Part shown: positions 30,202 through 36,763 of the stretch, piece after piece
Layout: every line of letters starts with the position of its first letter
Numbering within the stretch: position 1 is the first letter of the stretch
Virus record (IMG/VR): IMGVR_UViG_3300021517_000012
Location: 1 to 37,091 of that record
Direction: 5' to 3' (one strand)
From: a virus
DNA: 37,091 nt
Notes under the pieces: model-generated
Told to the model about the DNA's origin: nothing
The model's database searches: none
The model's input: the letters and a program-made list of their open reading frames with translations, nothing else
Translations under genes and position numbers: made by a program

Positions 30202-31172
30202 GGCCGCTCCTCCTTGTTAGTGGTTTCGTAATGCCGGGCAATTACCGGCCAAATATGGTTCTCAAAAGCGTAAGTCGCATGATCATTTAGCTGTCTTTGC
30301 CAACAGCCGATGGAAGGAGACCAGTGGAAGCCGTTACTCTTGAGTACGTCACGCACGGCCGCTACTGGCTTGTCAGGGAAGAAGATTTGCAGGCGGTTTT
30401 CATTTACGTTGCGCTCAATAGTAATGTCGCCGCGCTGGTCGCTGTCGCTTTCACGCTTCGCCGCTAACTCCAACTCCGCAATACGTGCTTTCATACGGCG
30501 GATATTGGCGTTGTTGTTGGTCAGTTGATAATCGGCAAATCCTAATCGGTTGCAAGAATCAGGTTGTAGCAATTTCCGGGCTATATGTTCTGAACCAACA
30601 AGAGTGGTCAGTCTCAATACCTTTTCCTCGGCCGTCAACTTGCCATTCCTGACAATCTTATTGGCAGCTTTCATTAACTCCTGAACCTTCTCTGCCTTAT
30701 CAATCCTGTCTTGCAATTGGGCGACAGCTAACACCGGGTTGTCTGAGGAAATGGGGGCTTTGGCCGCAGCGCGGGCGATCCGTTTGGGGTCATACAGATC
30801 GCGTAATTGGGCAAGCCGCCTATCGCTCCATCCCATCCATTCGTGTACCCGCTTGTCGGCCGTTGCCCCTCGCTTTTGCATCCGCCGCGTGGGGAAATTC
30901 GAGCCACCTGTAATGGCGGCAGAAGCCACGCGCCCATGCGCTGACAGATAAGCGTTGTATAGGCTGGCATATTTCACCCGATACGCCTCTAACGCCTCAT
31001 CCATTTGTGTACCGTTCTCAGGAGTACGCCACTGGTCAAACTCTATTTTCACAGCCACCATATGATCCAGGTAGCTTTTGATAGCCGATTCTTCCCGCTT
31101 CTCCGGTGTCCAGCTTGTGCCATTAAATGCTCCCTTAACACCCGGTATATCTGCTGCTGTTGCCTCTCTCAT
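30198..31172 (-). CDS. DUF3560-like accessory protein
   Basis: 324 residues from ATG 31172 (MREATAADIPGVKGAFNGTS); an upstream TTG overlaps the promoter and is rejected. Helical centre (DLYDPKRIARAAAKAPISSD, LQDRIDKAEKVQELMKAANK) and a C-terminal domain RLQIFFPDKPVAAVRDVLKS, NGFHWSPSIGCWQRQL, similar to segments of DUF3560/LPD proteins of plasmids and phages. Function unknown. It has a good own promoter at 31216-31243, making it the likely first gene of the accessory transcript. Confidence 0.6.
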   Translation of the reverse strand: MREATAADIPGVKGAFNGTSWTPEKREESAIKSYLDHMVAVKIEFDQWRTPENGTQMDEALEAYRVKYASLYNAYLSAHGRVASAAITGGSNFPTRRMQKRGATADKRVHEWMGWSDRRLAQLRDLYDPKRIARAAAKAPISSDNPVLAVAQLQDRIDKAEKVQELMKAANKIVRNGKLTAEEKVLRLTTLVGSEHIARKLLQPDSCNRLGFADYQLTNNNANIRRMKARIAELELAAKRESDSDQRGDITIERNVNENRLQIFFPDKPVAAVRDVLKSNGFHWSPSIGCWQRQLNDHATYAFENHIWPVIARHYETTNKEERP

Positions 31173-31199
31173 GGTCTTGCCCCGCTTTTGAATATATAT

Positions 31200-31243
31200 G
31201 ATTTTATCATACTTAATTATAGCGATTTTCAAGCCGTTGTCAA
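31200..31243 (-). promoter_or_regulatory. Sigma70-like promoter with an overlapping operator motif
   Basis: On minus TTGACA (31243-31238), 16-base spacer, TATAAT (31221-31216), both perfect hexamers, followed by TATGATAAAATC (31211-31200), which would lie over the start of transcription. It is the best promoter in the window and shows the AT-rich motif in the position of an operator rather than a -10. Confidence 0.75.
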
Positions 31244-31250
31244 TAAAGCA

Positions 31251-31279
31251 GTAGACCCTGGTTTTGGGCCAGGGTCTAC
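31251..31279 (-). terminator. Intrinsic terminator between the 31326 gene and the accessory promoter
   Basis: Perfect 11-bp stem GTAGACCCTGG/CCAGGGTCTAC with a 7-base loop; on minus it is followed by TGCTTTATT. It would end the transcript of the gene ending at 31326 and isolate the promoter at 31216-31243. Confidence 0.65.
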
Positions 31280-31325
31280 GCCAGGAAGAGGAAGAGAAGA
31301 ATGAAGAAGCCGCTTGGTCGGCTGC

Positions 31326-31541
31326 CTACACTACTTGAGCCAGGAGTTCCTGGTTAGGCGCATCGCCGAATTGCCGGCGATACGCTTCCAGGGCGACACG
31401 AACTCCCCGGCTGAAATTGTCGTCACCAATTGCCACCAGAATCTCGTGGTTAGATTGCGGGAGATAAGCCGTATCCCGCTTGCCCGGTTCGTCAAACTGC
31501 GGCTTGCGCCCTCGCTTGATGGTTGTAGTTTTTGTCGTCAT
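31326..31541 (-). CDS. Ribbon-helix-helix-like DNA-binding protein
   Basis: 71 residues, MTTKTTTIKRGRKPQFDEPG, SD AGGTG. A basic tail (KRGRKP) followed by DTAYLPQSNHEILVAIGDDN and FSRGVRVALEAYRRQF, matching the strand-helix-helix pattern of Arc/CopG-type regulators. Likely a dimeric repressor. A palindromic motif at 31563-31585, just before its start, is a candidate autoregulatory site. Confidence 0.65.
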   Translation of the reverse strand: MTTKTTTIKRGRKPQFDEPGKRDTAYLPQSNHEILVAIGDDNFSRGVRVALEAYRRQFGDAPNQELLAQVV

Positions 31542-31562
31542 CTCTCACCTTTGATTTAGTCC

Positions 31563-31585
31563 GATTTTATCATACTGAATGATAA
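31563..31585 (-). promoter_or_regulatory. Palindromic operator-like site before the 31541 gene
   Basis: TTATCAT-N5-ATGATAA (31567-31585) is a perfect 7-bp inverted repeat embedded in the motif TATGATAAAATC on minus (31574-31563). It is 22 bases before the start codon. No convincing -35 is seen. Upstream a T-run (about 31586-31592) may belong to a terminator of the 31605 gene. Confidence 0.55.
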
Positions 31586-31604
31586 CAAAAAAAGGGGACG
31601 GTCG

Positions 31605-31976
31605 TCAACCATTCCCTTCACGATTTTCCCACAATGCCACCAGCCGCAGGTGGTGTTCTAAGACATGGCGTAATATCTCTTCTTGCTTCACTTCCTCACC
31701 TACAGTCTTGCCCGCCTCCAGTTCCGCCTCAGCCTGTTTGGTCATCCACTTCGCCTGCTCATATAGTGCGGCCGCTTCCGGGTCATTCGACTCCACCAGC
31801 CGCCGTACTGCCCGTTGCACCCCTGCCGAAACGGTGCGCTCATTTCCAGACAGAAGCAGGTAGAAAACAACTTGATCGGGGCGGGCGGTGAAAGCGGAAC
31901 GAGGCATTGGGCTGCCATATCGGGCGCGACGGCCAGCACCCTGGCGTTTCCCCCCACGTCCAGACTTCTCTTGCAT
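31605..31976 (-). CDS. Second ribbon-helix-helix-like protein
   Basis: 123 residues, MQEKSGRGGKRQGAGRRARY, SD GAGG. A basic Gly/Arg tail (residues 1-20), then TVSAGVQRAVRRLVESND with the look of helix A/B of an RHH fold, and a helical C-terminus (LRHVLEHHLRLVALWENREG). Probably binds DNA or RNA. It shares the 12 bases GGCAAGACCATG around its start with the DUF3560-like gene. Confidence 0.55.
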   Translation of the reverse strand: MQEKSGRGGKRQGAGRRARYGSPMPRSAFTARPDQVVFYLLLSGNERTVSAGVQRAVRRLVESNDPEAAALYEQAKWMTKQAEAELEAGKTVGEEVKQEEILRHVLEHHLRLVALWENREGNG

Positions 31977-31995
31977 GGTCTTGCCTCACATCTTC

Positions 31996-32008
31996 GTATG
32001 ATTAAATC
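31996..32008 (+). promoter_or_regulatory. AT-rich motif, opposite orientation, before the 31976 gene
   Basis: GTATGATTAAATC on plus, 20-30 bases before the minus-strand ATG at 31976. Same core as 31200 and 31563 but inverted, which fits a dyad-type protein site better than a promoter element. Confidence 0.45.
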
Positions 32009-32074
32009 ACACACCATTCTATGTTGAATGAGGCAAGGCCGTCAAATATCTGTGCCCTTTCTCTATCTCTCTTT

Positions 32075-32671
32075 CTACGCCACCCGCCGTCCGGTCATAA
32101 TGGCCCGTTCAAGTGGGGTCAAATCCCACTCGGCTATCACCGCATATAAATCTCCGGCAATATGTTGGAGCAGAAGGGGGTCATAATCGGGTACGGCTGT
32201 CAACGGCCGATCTGACCACTGCTCCACTTCCCATAAGATGAAGAAATCCTTCAGGCTCCCCGTCATCGGCCGCACATCGGCTGGGACGAGGGGCACCAGG
32301 GCATACCCATCTTTCGCACCGTTCATGCTGAAATCCACCGGAATACGCATCCGCAATGTGCCCACGTAGCCAAAGACTTGCGGGTTTTTGCGAGAGTCGA
32401 ATACCGCCTCGCGTCGGTCGCGCCAGACATCTAGCATGACCTGTTTCCGGTCGGCGCGGGCGATAGCCAGGCGGGGACGGCCGTCCTCCCCCAACCCGGC
32501 ATGGTTAAAAGCGTCCGTTAGGTTCAGCAGAGGCTTGCCCGCAGCCAGTGCCGCATAACCAGCAACGGCCGCCTTATACTCCTCATCTGCCCGACGACGC
32601 AATTGCTTCCGATACGCCTCTAATTTTAATTGTGCCGCCTCTGGCGGCATGGTTATTTGTGGAACGTTCAT
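32075..32671 (-). CDS. Hypothetical protein
   Basis: 198 residues, MNVPQITMPPEAAQLKLEAY, SD AGGAG. A charged helical start (RKQLRRRADEEYKAAVAGYA), then beta-rich VFGYVGTLRMRIPVDFSMNG and YALVPLVPADVRPMTGSL, ending LTPLERAIMTGRRVA. No family recognised. Lies just downstream of the zinc-finger protein in the replication side of the operon. Confidence 0.5.
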   Translation of the reverse strand: MNVPQITMPPEAAQLKLEAYRKQLRRRADEEYKAAVAGYAALAAGKPLLNLTDAFNHAGLGEDGRPRLAIARADRKQVMLDVWRDRREAVFDSRKNPQVFGYVGTLRMRIPVDFSMNGAKDGYALVPLVPADVRPMTGSLKDFFILWEVEQWSDRPLTAVPDYDPLLLQHIAGDLYAVIAEWDLTPLERAIMTGRRVA

Positions 32672-32695
32672 CTTTGTTTTCTCCTGTAAATCACG

Positions 32696-33370
32696 TCAAA
32701 ATAGAATGTCGCCTATCGTTGGCTGCCCCACCCAGAAGAAACGGAGATTCATTGGCCGTGAACCGGCCGTCTCTTCCTCCACCGCACCTGTTTCCTTTTT
32801 GGGTGGCGGGCGGACGTACCGTCCATCGTCAAAAACCAGACCCCAATACACGGCCGCTACATAACGCAACATTCGCAGCAGGCCGGTCATGGGCAGTGCC
32901 AGTTCCGCCAATTCCTCCTCACCGAACTGCCCACCGTAGCTCTCCAAATCTTCGCCTTGCCCGGTCAGCAGTACGGCCGGTTCGGTGTAGGAATGGAAAC
33001 AGTAAGGACGGCCGTTGACTTCAAAGCGATGGACGTAAAGCCAGCGGTCTCGCCAGATACCATCTCCACAGCAACGCTGACAAACTCCATCTTCTTCCTC
33101 ATAGGCGTTACCTGTGCCATCACAACGGTAACAGTGGTCTACCTCATGGCGCACACGTTGGCCCGTGGCCTGAGTGCGGCGCAGAAACTCATCCTTGATG
33201 CTGTAGAAGATGCGCTTAGTTGAGCGGGCTTTATCCTTCACCAGGCGGTTGCCGATGAAAACGGCCGTGACTATCGCATCCTCCTCACCCTCAAACCGCG
33301 TCAGCCAGGTACGCCACAACTCCTTAGATGATAACTTCGTCCAGTTAGCAATTCTCATGTTACAATCCAT
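32696..33370 (-). CDS. DnaJ-type zinc-finger protein
   Basis: 224 residues from ATG 33370 (MDCNMRIANWTKLSSKELWR); ATG 33358 is the alternative. CYRCDGTG and CQRCCGDG near residues 80-105 are two CxxCxGxG-like elements, as in the DnaJ cysteine-rich region, spaced by an acidic loop. Basic helical N-terminal part (IKDEFLRRTQATGQRVRHEV). Such phage zinc fingers occur near replication and recombination genes; role unknown. Confidence 0.6.
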   Translation of the reverse strand: MDCNMRIANWTKLSSKELWRTWLTRFEGEEDAIVTAVFIGNRLVKDKARSTKRIFYSIKDEFLRRTQATGQRVRHEVDHCYRCDGTGNAYEEEDGVCQRCCGDGIWRDRWLYVHRFEVNGRPYCFHSYTEPAVLLTGQGEDLESYGGQFGEEELAELALPMTGLLRMLRYVAAVYWGLVFDDGRYVRPPPKKETGAVEEETAGSRPMNLRFFWVGQPTIGDILF

Positions 33371-33405
33371 CAACTCCTGCGCGGGTGAAAGCTGGGTTCA
33401 TCCAT
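33370..33405 (-). CDS. Possible 11-residue leader peptide
   Basis: ATG GAT GAA ... AGT TGA encodes MDEPSFHPRRS, whose TGA overlaps the next ATG (TGATG). A small CCCG-TTTA-CGGG-like hairpin precedes it. It may couple translation to the zinc-finger gene, but so short a frame can occur by chance. Confidence 0.2.
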   Translation of the reverse strand: MDEPSFHPRRS

Positions 33406-33438
33406 GCGCCCGGTAAACGGGCCTAGCCCGCACAGGGG

Positions 33439-33900
33439 TTAATCCTCCTGAACTGGGGCGACTTCAATCACCAGTTCCGGCTTGTCGCCCCATACCTTTT
33501 CACAAAATACAGAGATAACCGCGTTATCCCGTTCCCAAAGCGAATCCATGACCGCGCCCAGGATGTTGTCGGTGTCTGGCTCTGGCGCGGCATACCGGCC
33601 ACGCATCCGCTCACGTTTTACCTTGCTCCAATCCTTTGGCATCTGGCGCACGGCCGTCACCGACAAATGCACCAGACCGCCCGGCACTTCGCCAAACTGC
33701 CAGCGCAGCAACTTCCTTTTCCGTTCATAATCGCGGGGCATATACGTGCCATTGGCCGTCACTCGCGGCCGTTCTTTGCCGAAGGGGGCCATGGGGATTC
33801 GCTTGATGACGGCCGTTGCCACAACAGGTTTATCGTACTCAATCACCTGGCTGCCATTGGCGACGGCCGTTTGCAATTGTTTAGGGCTTAGTCTGGTCAT
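33439..33900 (-). CDS. rusA: RusA-like Holliday junction resolvase
   Basis: 153 residues, MTRLSPKQLQTAVANGSQVI. It cuts branched recombination or replication intermediates. Family features: VIKRIPMAPFGKERPRVTAN, LRWQFGE, VTAVRQMPKDWSKVKRERM, and EPDTDNILGAVMDSL with the catalytic Asp residues (DxDN..D), then EKVWGDKPELVIEV. Length is near 120-150. It is next to the replication genes as usual. Confidence 0.85.
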   Translation of the reverse strand: MTRLSPKQLQTAVANGSQVIEYDKPVVATAVIKRIPMAPFGKERPRVTANGTYMPRDYERKRKLLRWQFGEVPGGLVHLSVTAVRQMPKDWSKVKRERMRGRYAAPEPDTDNILGAVMDSLWERDNAVISVFCEKVWGDKPELVIEVAPVQED

Positions 33901-34126
33901 CGTTTTCTACCTTGCGAAAGCGTTGCGCCAACATCTTCGACGGTATCAGGTGTTCGGTGCCCACGTCGTTGAGCATGACGGCGCTCACCCCTTCAAAGCG
34001 CAGAAGCGGAAATACCTGCCCCGATGTAAAGCTAATGCCGATAATGTCGCCGCCTCTCCGCATCAGAACATTCTCGATACATTGGTAGTAGGCTCTTGGG
34101 ATGGCCGCTTCCCCATCATCTTGCAT
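33881..34126 (-). CDS. Small hypothetical protein next to rusA
   Basis: 81 residues, MQDDGEAAIPRAYYQCIENV. Short beta-rich part (GDIIGISFTSGQVFPLLRFE) then a basic helix (SKMLAQRFRKVEND). It overlaps rusA by 20 bases and begins 3 bases after the ATPase stop. No family recognised. Confidence 0.45.
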   Translation of the reverse strand: MQDDGEAAIPRAYYQCIENVLMRRGGDIIGISFTSGQVFPLLRFEGVSAVMLNDVGTEHLIPSKMLAQRFRKVENDDQTKP

Positions 34127-34128
34127 CG

Positions 34129-35025
34129 CTACACCCCCTGCACCACATACTGGCGATAAGAGGGCAACCCAGACAGGTCAACCATAAACCCCTTTGCCAT
34201 CTGGTAGAGCCTATCGAATGCCCGTTTGCCAAAGATGTCAATAAAATCGGGATTGATCACGCTCTCTCTTAGCAACGGTGTATTGCTCGTGATTAGAAGA
34301 TGTTTCCGGGTGCGGTAACAATGGTCAAAGAAACGGCCGTACCGGTTATGGCGCACCGGTTTGACCGCTTCTGGATCAGGTGTGTAGGTAGCCGTGCTAA
34401 AATCTTCACAACCAGCATCGTCTACGATGATCACCTGGTAACGGTCAAGCGAAACGCCTAGCGGCCCCTGGTCAGCCATCAGCCACATCAGGCTGGTTGC
34501 TTCGAGCAACAGGCCGCTACTCACCTCTCGCGGCTGGAAATACGCCTCAAAATCAGCAATCTCCGCGTCTAGCCGCTCCCGCGACTGCCGATCCTGCATC
34601 TGGTCATAAATCAAACGCAGCTGAGCGATATGCCGGACATCACCCTCCTCCATTTGTGGCCCCACCAGACGAAGGAAAGGCTGTATCAAGTTTTCAGCGA
34701 TGGTGGTTTTACCCGCGCCCACCGGCCCGGCCAATACAAAACTTAGCCCCGGTTGCAGGCGGTAAGCTGCCTTCCACTCTCTCGCCTTGTCCAATGCGCT
34801 TTGTAATAGGGTGCATTGCTCCTCGGTTTTTAAGTGGTCAAAAGTAAAGGCATCCAGGGGCGTTAATTGGTATGCTCGCGCTGGCGGAACTTCTGGCGGA
34901 GCTTCTACCCAGGTCAGGCCGGGTGTTACCTCGATCTGGCCGATTGGCAGCGGCCGTCCGTTACCTGCCTGCTGCCGGGCTAATTGCTGCTGTGCATTCC
35001 GTACATTCCAACTCGCTGTTTGCAT
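34129..35025 (-). CDS. DnaC-like helicase loader (AAA+ ATPase)
   Basis: 298 residues from ATG 35025 (MQTASWNVRNAQQQLARQQ), chosen for SD AAGGAG. Loads the replicative helicase at the origin. LSFVLAGPVGAGKTTIAENL near residues 97-116 holds Walker A (GPVGAGKTT); YQVIIVDDAG is Walker B; LLITSNTPL is sensor 1; IDIFGKRAFDRLYQMA includes the arginine-finger region. Long N-terminal tail as in phage loaders. It is directly downstream of the initiator with its iterons. Confidence 0.85.
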   Translation of the reverse strand: MQTASWNVRNAQQQLARQQAGNGRPLPIGQIEVTPGLTWVEAPPEVPPARAYQLTPLDAFTFDHLKTEEQCTLLQSALDKAREWKAAYRLQPGLSFVLAGPVGAGKTTIAENLIQPFLRLVGPQMEEGDVRHIAQLRLIYDQMQDRQSRERLDAEIADFEAYFQPREVSSGLLLEATSLMWLMADQGPLGVSLDRYQVIIVDDAGCEDFSTATYTPDPEAVKPVRHNRYGRFFDHCYRTRKHLLITSNTPLLRESVINPDFIDIFGKRAFDRLYQMAKGFMVDLSGLPSYRQYVVQGV

Positions 35026-35035
35026 GGTTATCTCC

Positions 35036-36031
35036 TTAAATGGTGTAGGTGGCATAGGCATATTGCCCATTGCCATTACTGGCCACCCGTTGCATGGCGG
35101 CAATTTTCGCTAATGTTTTCTTGCGAACGGAGGTAGGTGTGGAAATACTGTCTGCCTTCCATTCGCTCTGGCTGGCAATCCCCTCCGCTAACCCGGCAAT
35201 CGCCCGCGCCAGGTCTCCCTCGCAAACCTGCAACACCTCGCGCAATGTGGGCCACCAGGAATCTTTAAGTTCCTGACGCCCGCTCTCGCTGTCAATGTTT
35301 GGGCGGGGAATCTTGGATTTCTCAGAAAAGGCGGTTTGAAGCTGCCAGATTTTGACGGCTGTTTCCATTTCTTCCTCGCAAAATTCCAACAACATCCCCC
35401 ACGCTTCATTCAGGTTTGGATCGTCCTCTTCTTTTCTAACTGGTTTTCCTACTGGCTTTCTATCTTTCTTTTGTGGGTCTAACGGATAGACCGCCTGGTG
35501 GTCTAATGGTTGAACCACTGGTGGTCTAATGGTTGAACCACTGGTGGTCTGTTGGTTAGACCGTCCAGGTGGCTCAATGAATAGACCACCTTGCTGCCGT
35601 TTGGCGGAGGCCGCTACACGGCCGCGTTTCGTTCGGGAGCGGCCTTTCTCTTTGCGTTGCTCATACCGTTCACGCAGGACATCCCATTGCACTTTGCGCT
35701 CGTCCAATTGCAAAGCCCACTCGATGCCCTTATTGGCTTCATTCGGTGCTACCTCAACAAGTAGCCCGAATGCTGTCAGCCGTTCCAGCACGGCCAGTTG
35801 GGTGCTTTTGGTCAAACCTGTGCCATACTCTACCAACTCACCATCTTCCCCCCTGTGCCCATTTCCGTTCATAAACTGGCTTGTGCTAATGCGGTCACTT
35901 CCTTTGTGAAACCCCAATGTGCGCCGTACTGCATACAATAACGTTTTCAACTCGCCCTCATCCAACAGCATCAACAGCCTGTCCAGATACAGGTTAGGTG
36001 TTTGAGTTGTGTTCGGTACGATCTTGCTCAT
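35036..36031 (-). CDS. Replication initiator (winged helix, DnaD/O-like)
   Basis: 331 residues, MSKIVPNTTQTPNLYLDRLL. N-terminal ~110 residues are a winged helix (ELKTLLYAVRRTLGFHKGSD, TGLTKSTQLAVLERLTAFGL) as in phage initiators. A Gln/Pro-rich linker (~150-190) is encoded by the iteron DNA. The C-terminus (MLLEFCEEEMETAVKIWQLQ, WWPTLREVLQVCEGDLARAI) likely contacts the loader or DNA. The order initiator-loader and an origin within the initiator gene resemble lambda O/P. Confidence 0.75.
   Translation of the reverse strand: MSKIVPNTTQTPNLYLDRLLMLLDEGELKTLLYAVRRTLGFHKGSDRISTSQFMNGNGHRGEDGELVEYGTGLTKSTQLAVLERLTAFGLLVEVAPNEANKGIEWALQLDERKVQWDVLRERYEQRKEKGRSRTKRGRVAASAKRQQGGLFIEPPGRSNQQTTSGSTIRPPVVQPLDHQAVYPLDPQKKDRKPVGKPVRKEEDDPNLNEAWGMLLEFCEEEMETAVKIWQLQTAFSEKSKIPRPNIDSESGRQELKDSWWPTLREVLQVCEGDLARAIAGLAEGIASQSEWKADSISTPTSVRKKTLAKIAAMQRVASNGNGQYAYATYTI
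35473..35589. repeat. Iteron array, candidate replication origin
   Basis: About five copies of a ~23-base unit: two exact copies at 35496-35518 and 35519-35541, a third at 35542-35562 and diverged copies at 35473-35495 and 35567-35589. Each has the dyad GGTCTA-N5-TAGACC or a variant. The period is not a multiple of three, so the repetition is selected in DNA, not protein. Confidence 0.8.
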
Positions 36032-36042
36032 TACAATCCTCG

Positions 36043-36267
36043 TTAATTTGGCAATACGTCCACTTCTTTTTCTCTCAATCGCTGCACGGCCGTCCTCGCC
36101 TGATTCAAAGCAATCTGCCCGATGGCCGCCAAACTGATCTGTGCCTCCTGTGAAATCTTCGCCCCGTTCGCCAATGGGGTCATGGCATTGGCCGCCACTG
36201 ATAAACTGTGGTCGAGTTCGTCCAACATGTGGACAGGGACGATAAGCATCACGGTGTTCTGGTTCAT
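36043..36267 (-). CDS. Small helical hypothetical protein
   Basis: 74 residues from ATG 36267 (MNQNTVMLIVPVHMLDELDH), overlapping the upstream stop as ATGA; a slightly earlier ATG at 36273 is possible. Helical Ala-rich centre (QEAQISLAAIGQIALNQART) and a charged end. No family recognised. Confidence 0.45.
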   Translation of the reverse strand: MNQNTVMLIVPVHMLDELDHSLSVAANAMTPLANGAKISQEAQISLAAIGQIALNQARTAVQRLREKEVDVLPN

Positions 36268-36587
36268 TCCCATTGGCGGGTTACTTCACGGATTACCCGG
36301 TCGCCATTCCGTTTGCGCTCCAGGTAACGCACCAGATCGCCGATGCTCATGGGTGTCCCAGAAAAGCAGAAGGCGATAAATACCAGCCGCGCCGCTTTCC
36401 AGTCCAGCAGGGCAACGGCCGCCAGTGTGTAAGCCACGCCAAAGACAACCGTCGCCCACGTCCACTGCTCCATCAGCCGATCTCTGTCCATTCGCCGAAT
36501 CACCAGCACGTCATACAGGGTGCTGAGACCAAACAGCCCCAACATCACCAACCAAAAGCGTCCGTTTGCCCTACGATTTTCATCCAT
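36264..36587 (-). CDS. Small integral membrane protein, first minus-strand gene
   Basis: 107 residues, MDENRRANGRFWLVMLGLFG, SD AGGGAG. Hydrophobic segments at ~12-30 (WLVMLGLFGLSTLYDVLVI), ~43-60 (TWATVVFGVAYTLAAVALL) and ~68-80 (LVFIAFCFSG) suggest three membrane spans; the C-terminus is basic (RYLERKRNGDRVIREVTR). First gene of the right-hand minus transcript. Early phage membrane proteins are often superinfection-exclusion factors, but that is a guess. Confidence 0.65.
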   Translation of the reverse strand: MDENRRANGRFWLVMLGLFGLSTLYDVLVIRRMDRDRLMEQWTWATVVFGVAYTLAAVALLDWKAARLVFIAFCFSGTPMSIGDLVRYLERKRNGDRVIREVTRQWE

Positions 36588-36600
36588 ATTCGTCTCCCTT

Positions 36601-36629
36601 TTGACATAGATAATTTATTCATACATAAT
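36601..36629 (+). promoter_or_regulatory. Rightward promoter toward the integrase
   Basis: TTGACA (36601-36606), 17-base spacer, CATAAT (36624-36629). A perfect -35 and a one-mismatch -10 with ideal spacing on plus. The AT-rich operator motif at 36611-36632 overlaps the spacer and -10, so the same protein that acts at the minus-strand sites could repress it. Confidence 0.65.
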
Positions 36630-36632
36630 TCC
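36611..36632 (-). promoter_or_regulatory. AT-rich operator-like motif in the divergent control region
   Basis: Minus reads TTATGTATGAATAAATTATC, similar to GTATGATAAAATC at the other sites. It lies between the rightward promoter and the leftward gene at 36587. Confidence 0.4.
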
Positions 36633-36672
36633 GAGATGTGCCGGGCGGTGCCAACTCGTCCCGGCACATCTC
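36633..36672. repeat. 13-bp perfect inverted repeat upstream of the integrase
   Basis: GAGATGTGCCGGG (36633-36645) and CCCGGCACATCTC (36660-36672), 14-base loop. No T-run on either side, so not a simple terminator. Lying beside an integrase it could be a regulatory or attachment-site element, or a 5' leader hairpin. Confidence 0.6.
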
Positions 36673-36763
36673 TATATCAACAAAACGCACATAAAGCGCG
36701 ACAGAGGCAACTCTGAAGACACACCGCCGTAAGCCGTATTCATTACGGCCGTCTGTCGTGGCT

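Larger units (their letters stand above)
310..36752. repeat. Dispersed palindrome ACGGCCGT, about 59 copies
   Basis: I counted about 59 exact copies of ACGGCCGT by reading, from 310 to 36745; at this base composition about one is expected. They occur in and between genes, throughout the window, in all reading phases; in proteins they appear as DGR/NGR, TAV and RP. Copies with one mismatch in the flanks (e.g. GCGGCCGT, TCGGCCGT) are also common. The count is manual and may be off by several. Confidence 0.85.

Noticed and set aside
35473-35589. CRISPR array
   Set aside because: Repeats are adjacent with no spacers; an iteron array fits better. No other CRISPR-like pattern was seen.
310-36752. 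ACGGCCGT as a transposon end or phage attachment site
   Set aside because: Too many, too short and too evenly spread, with no shared flanks or target duplications.
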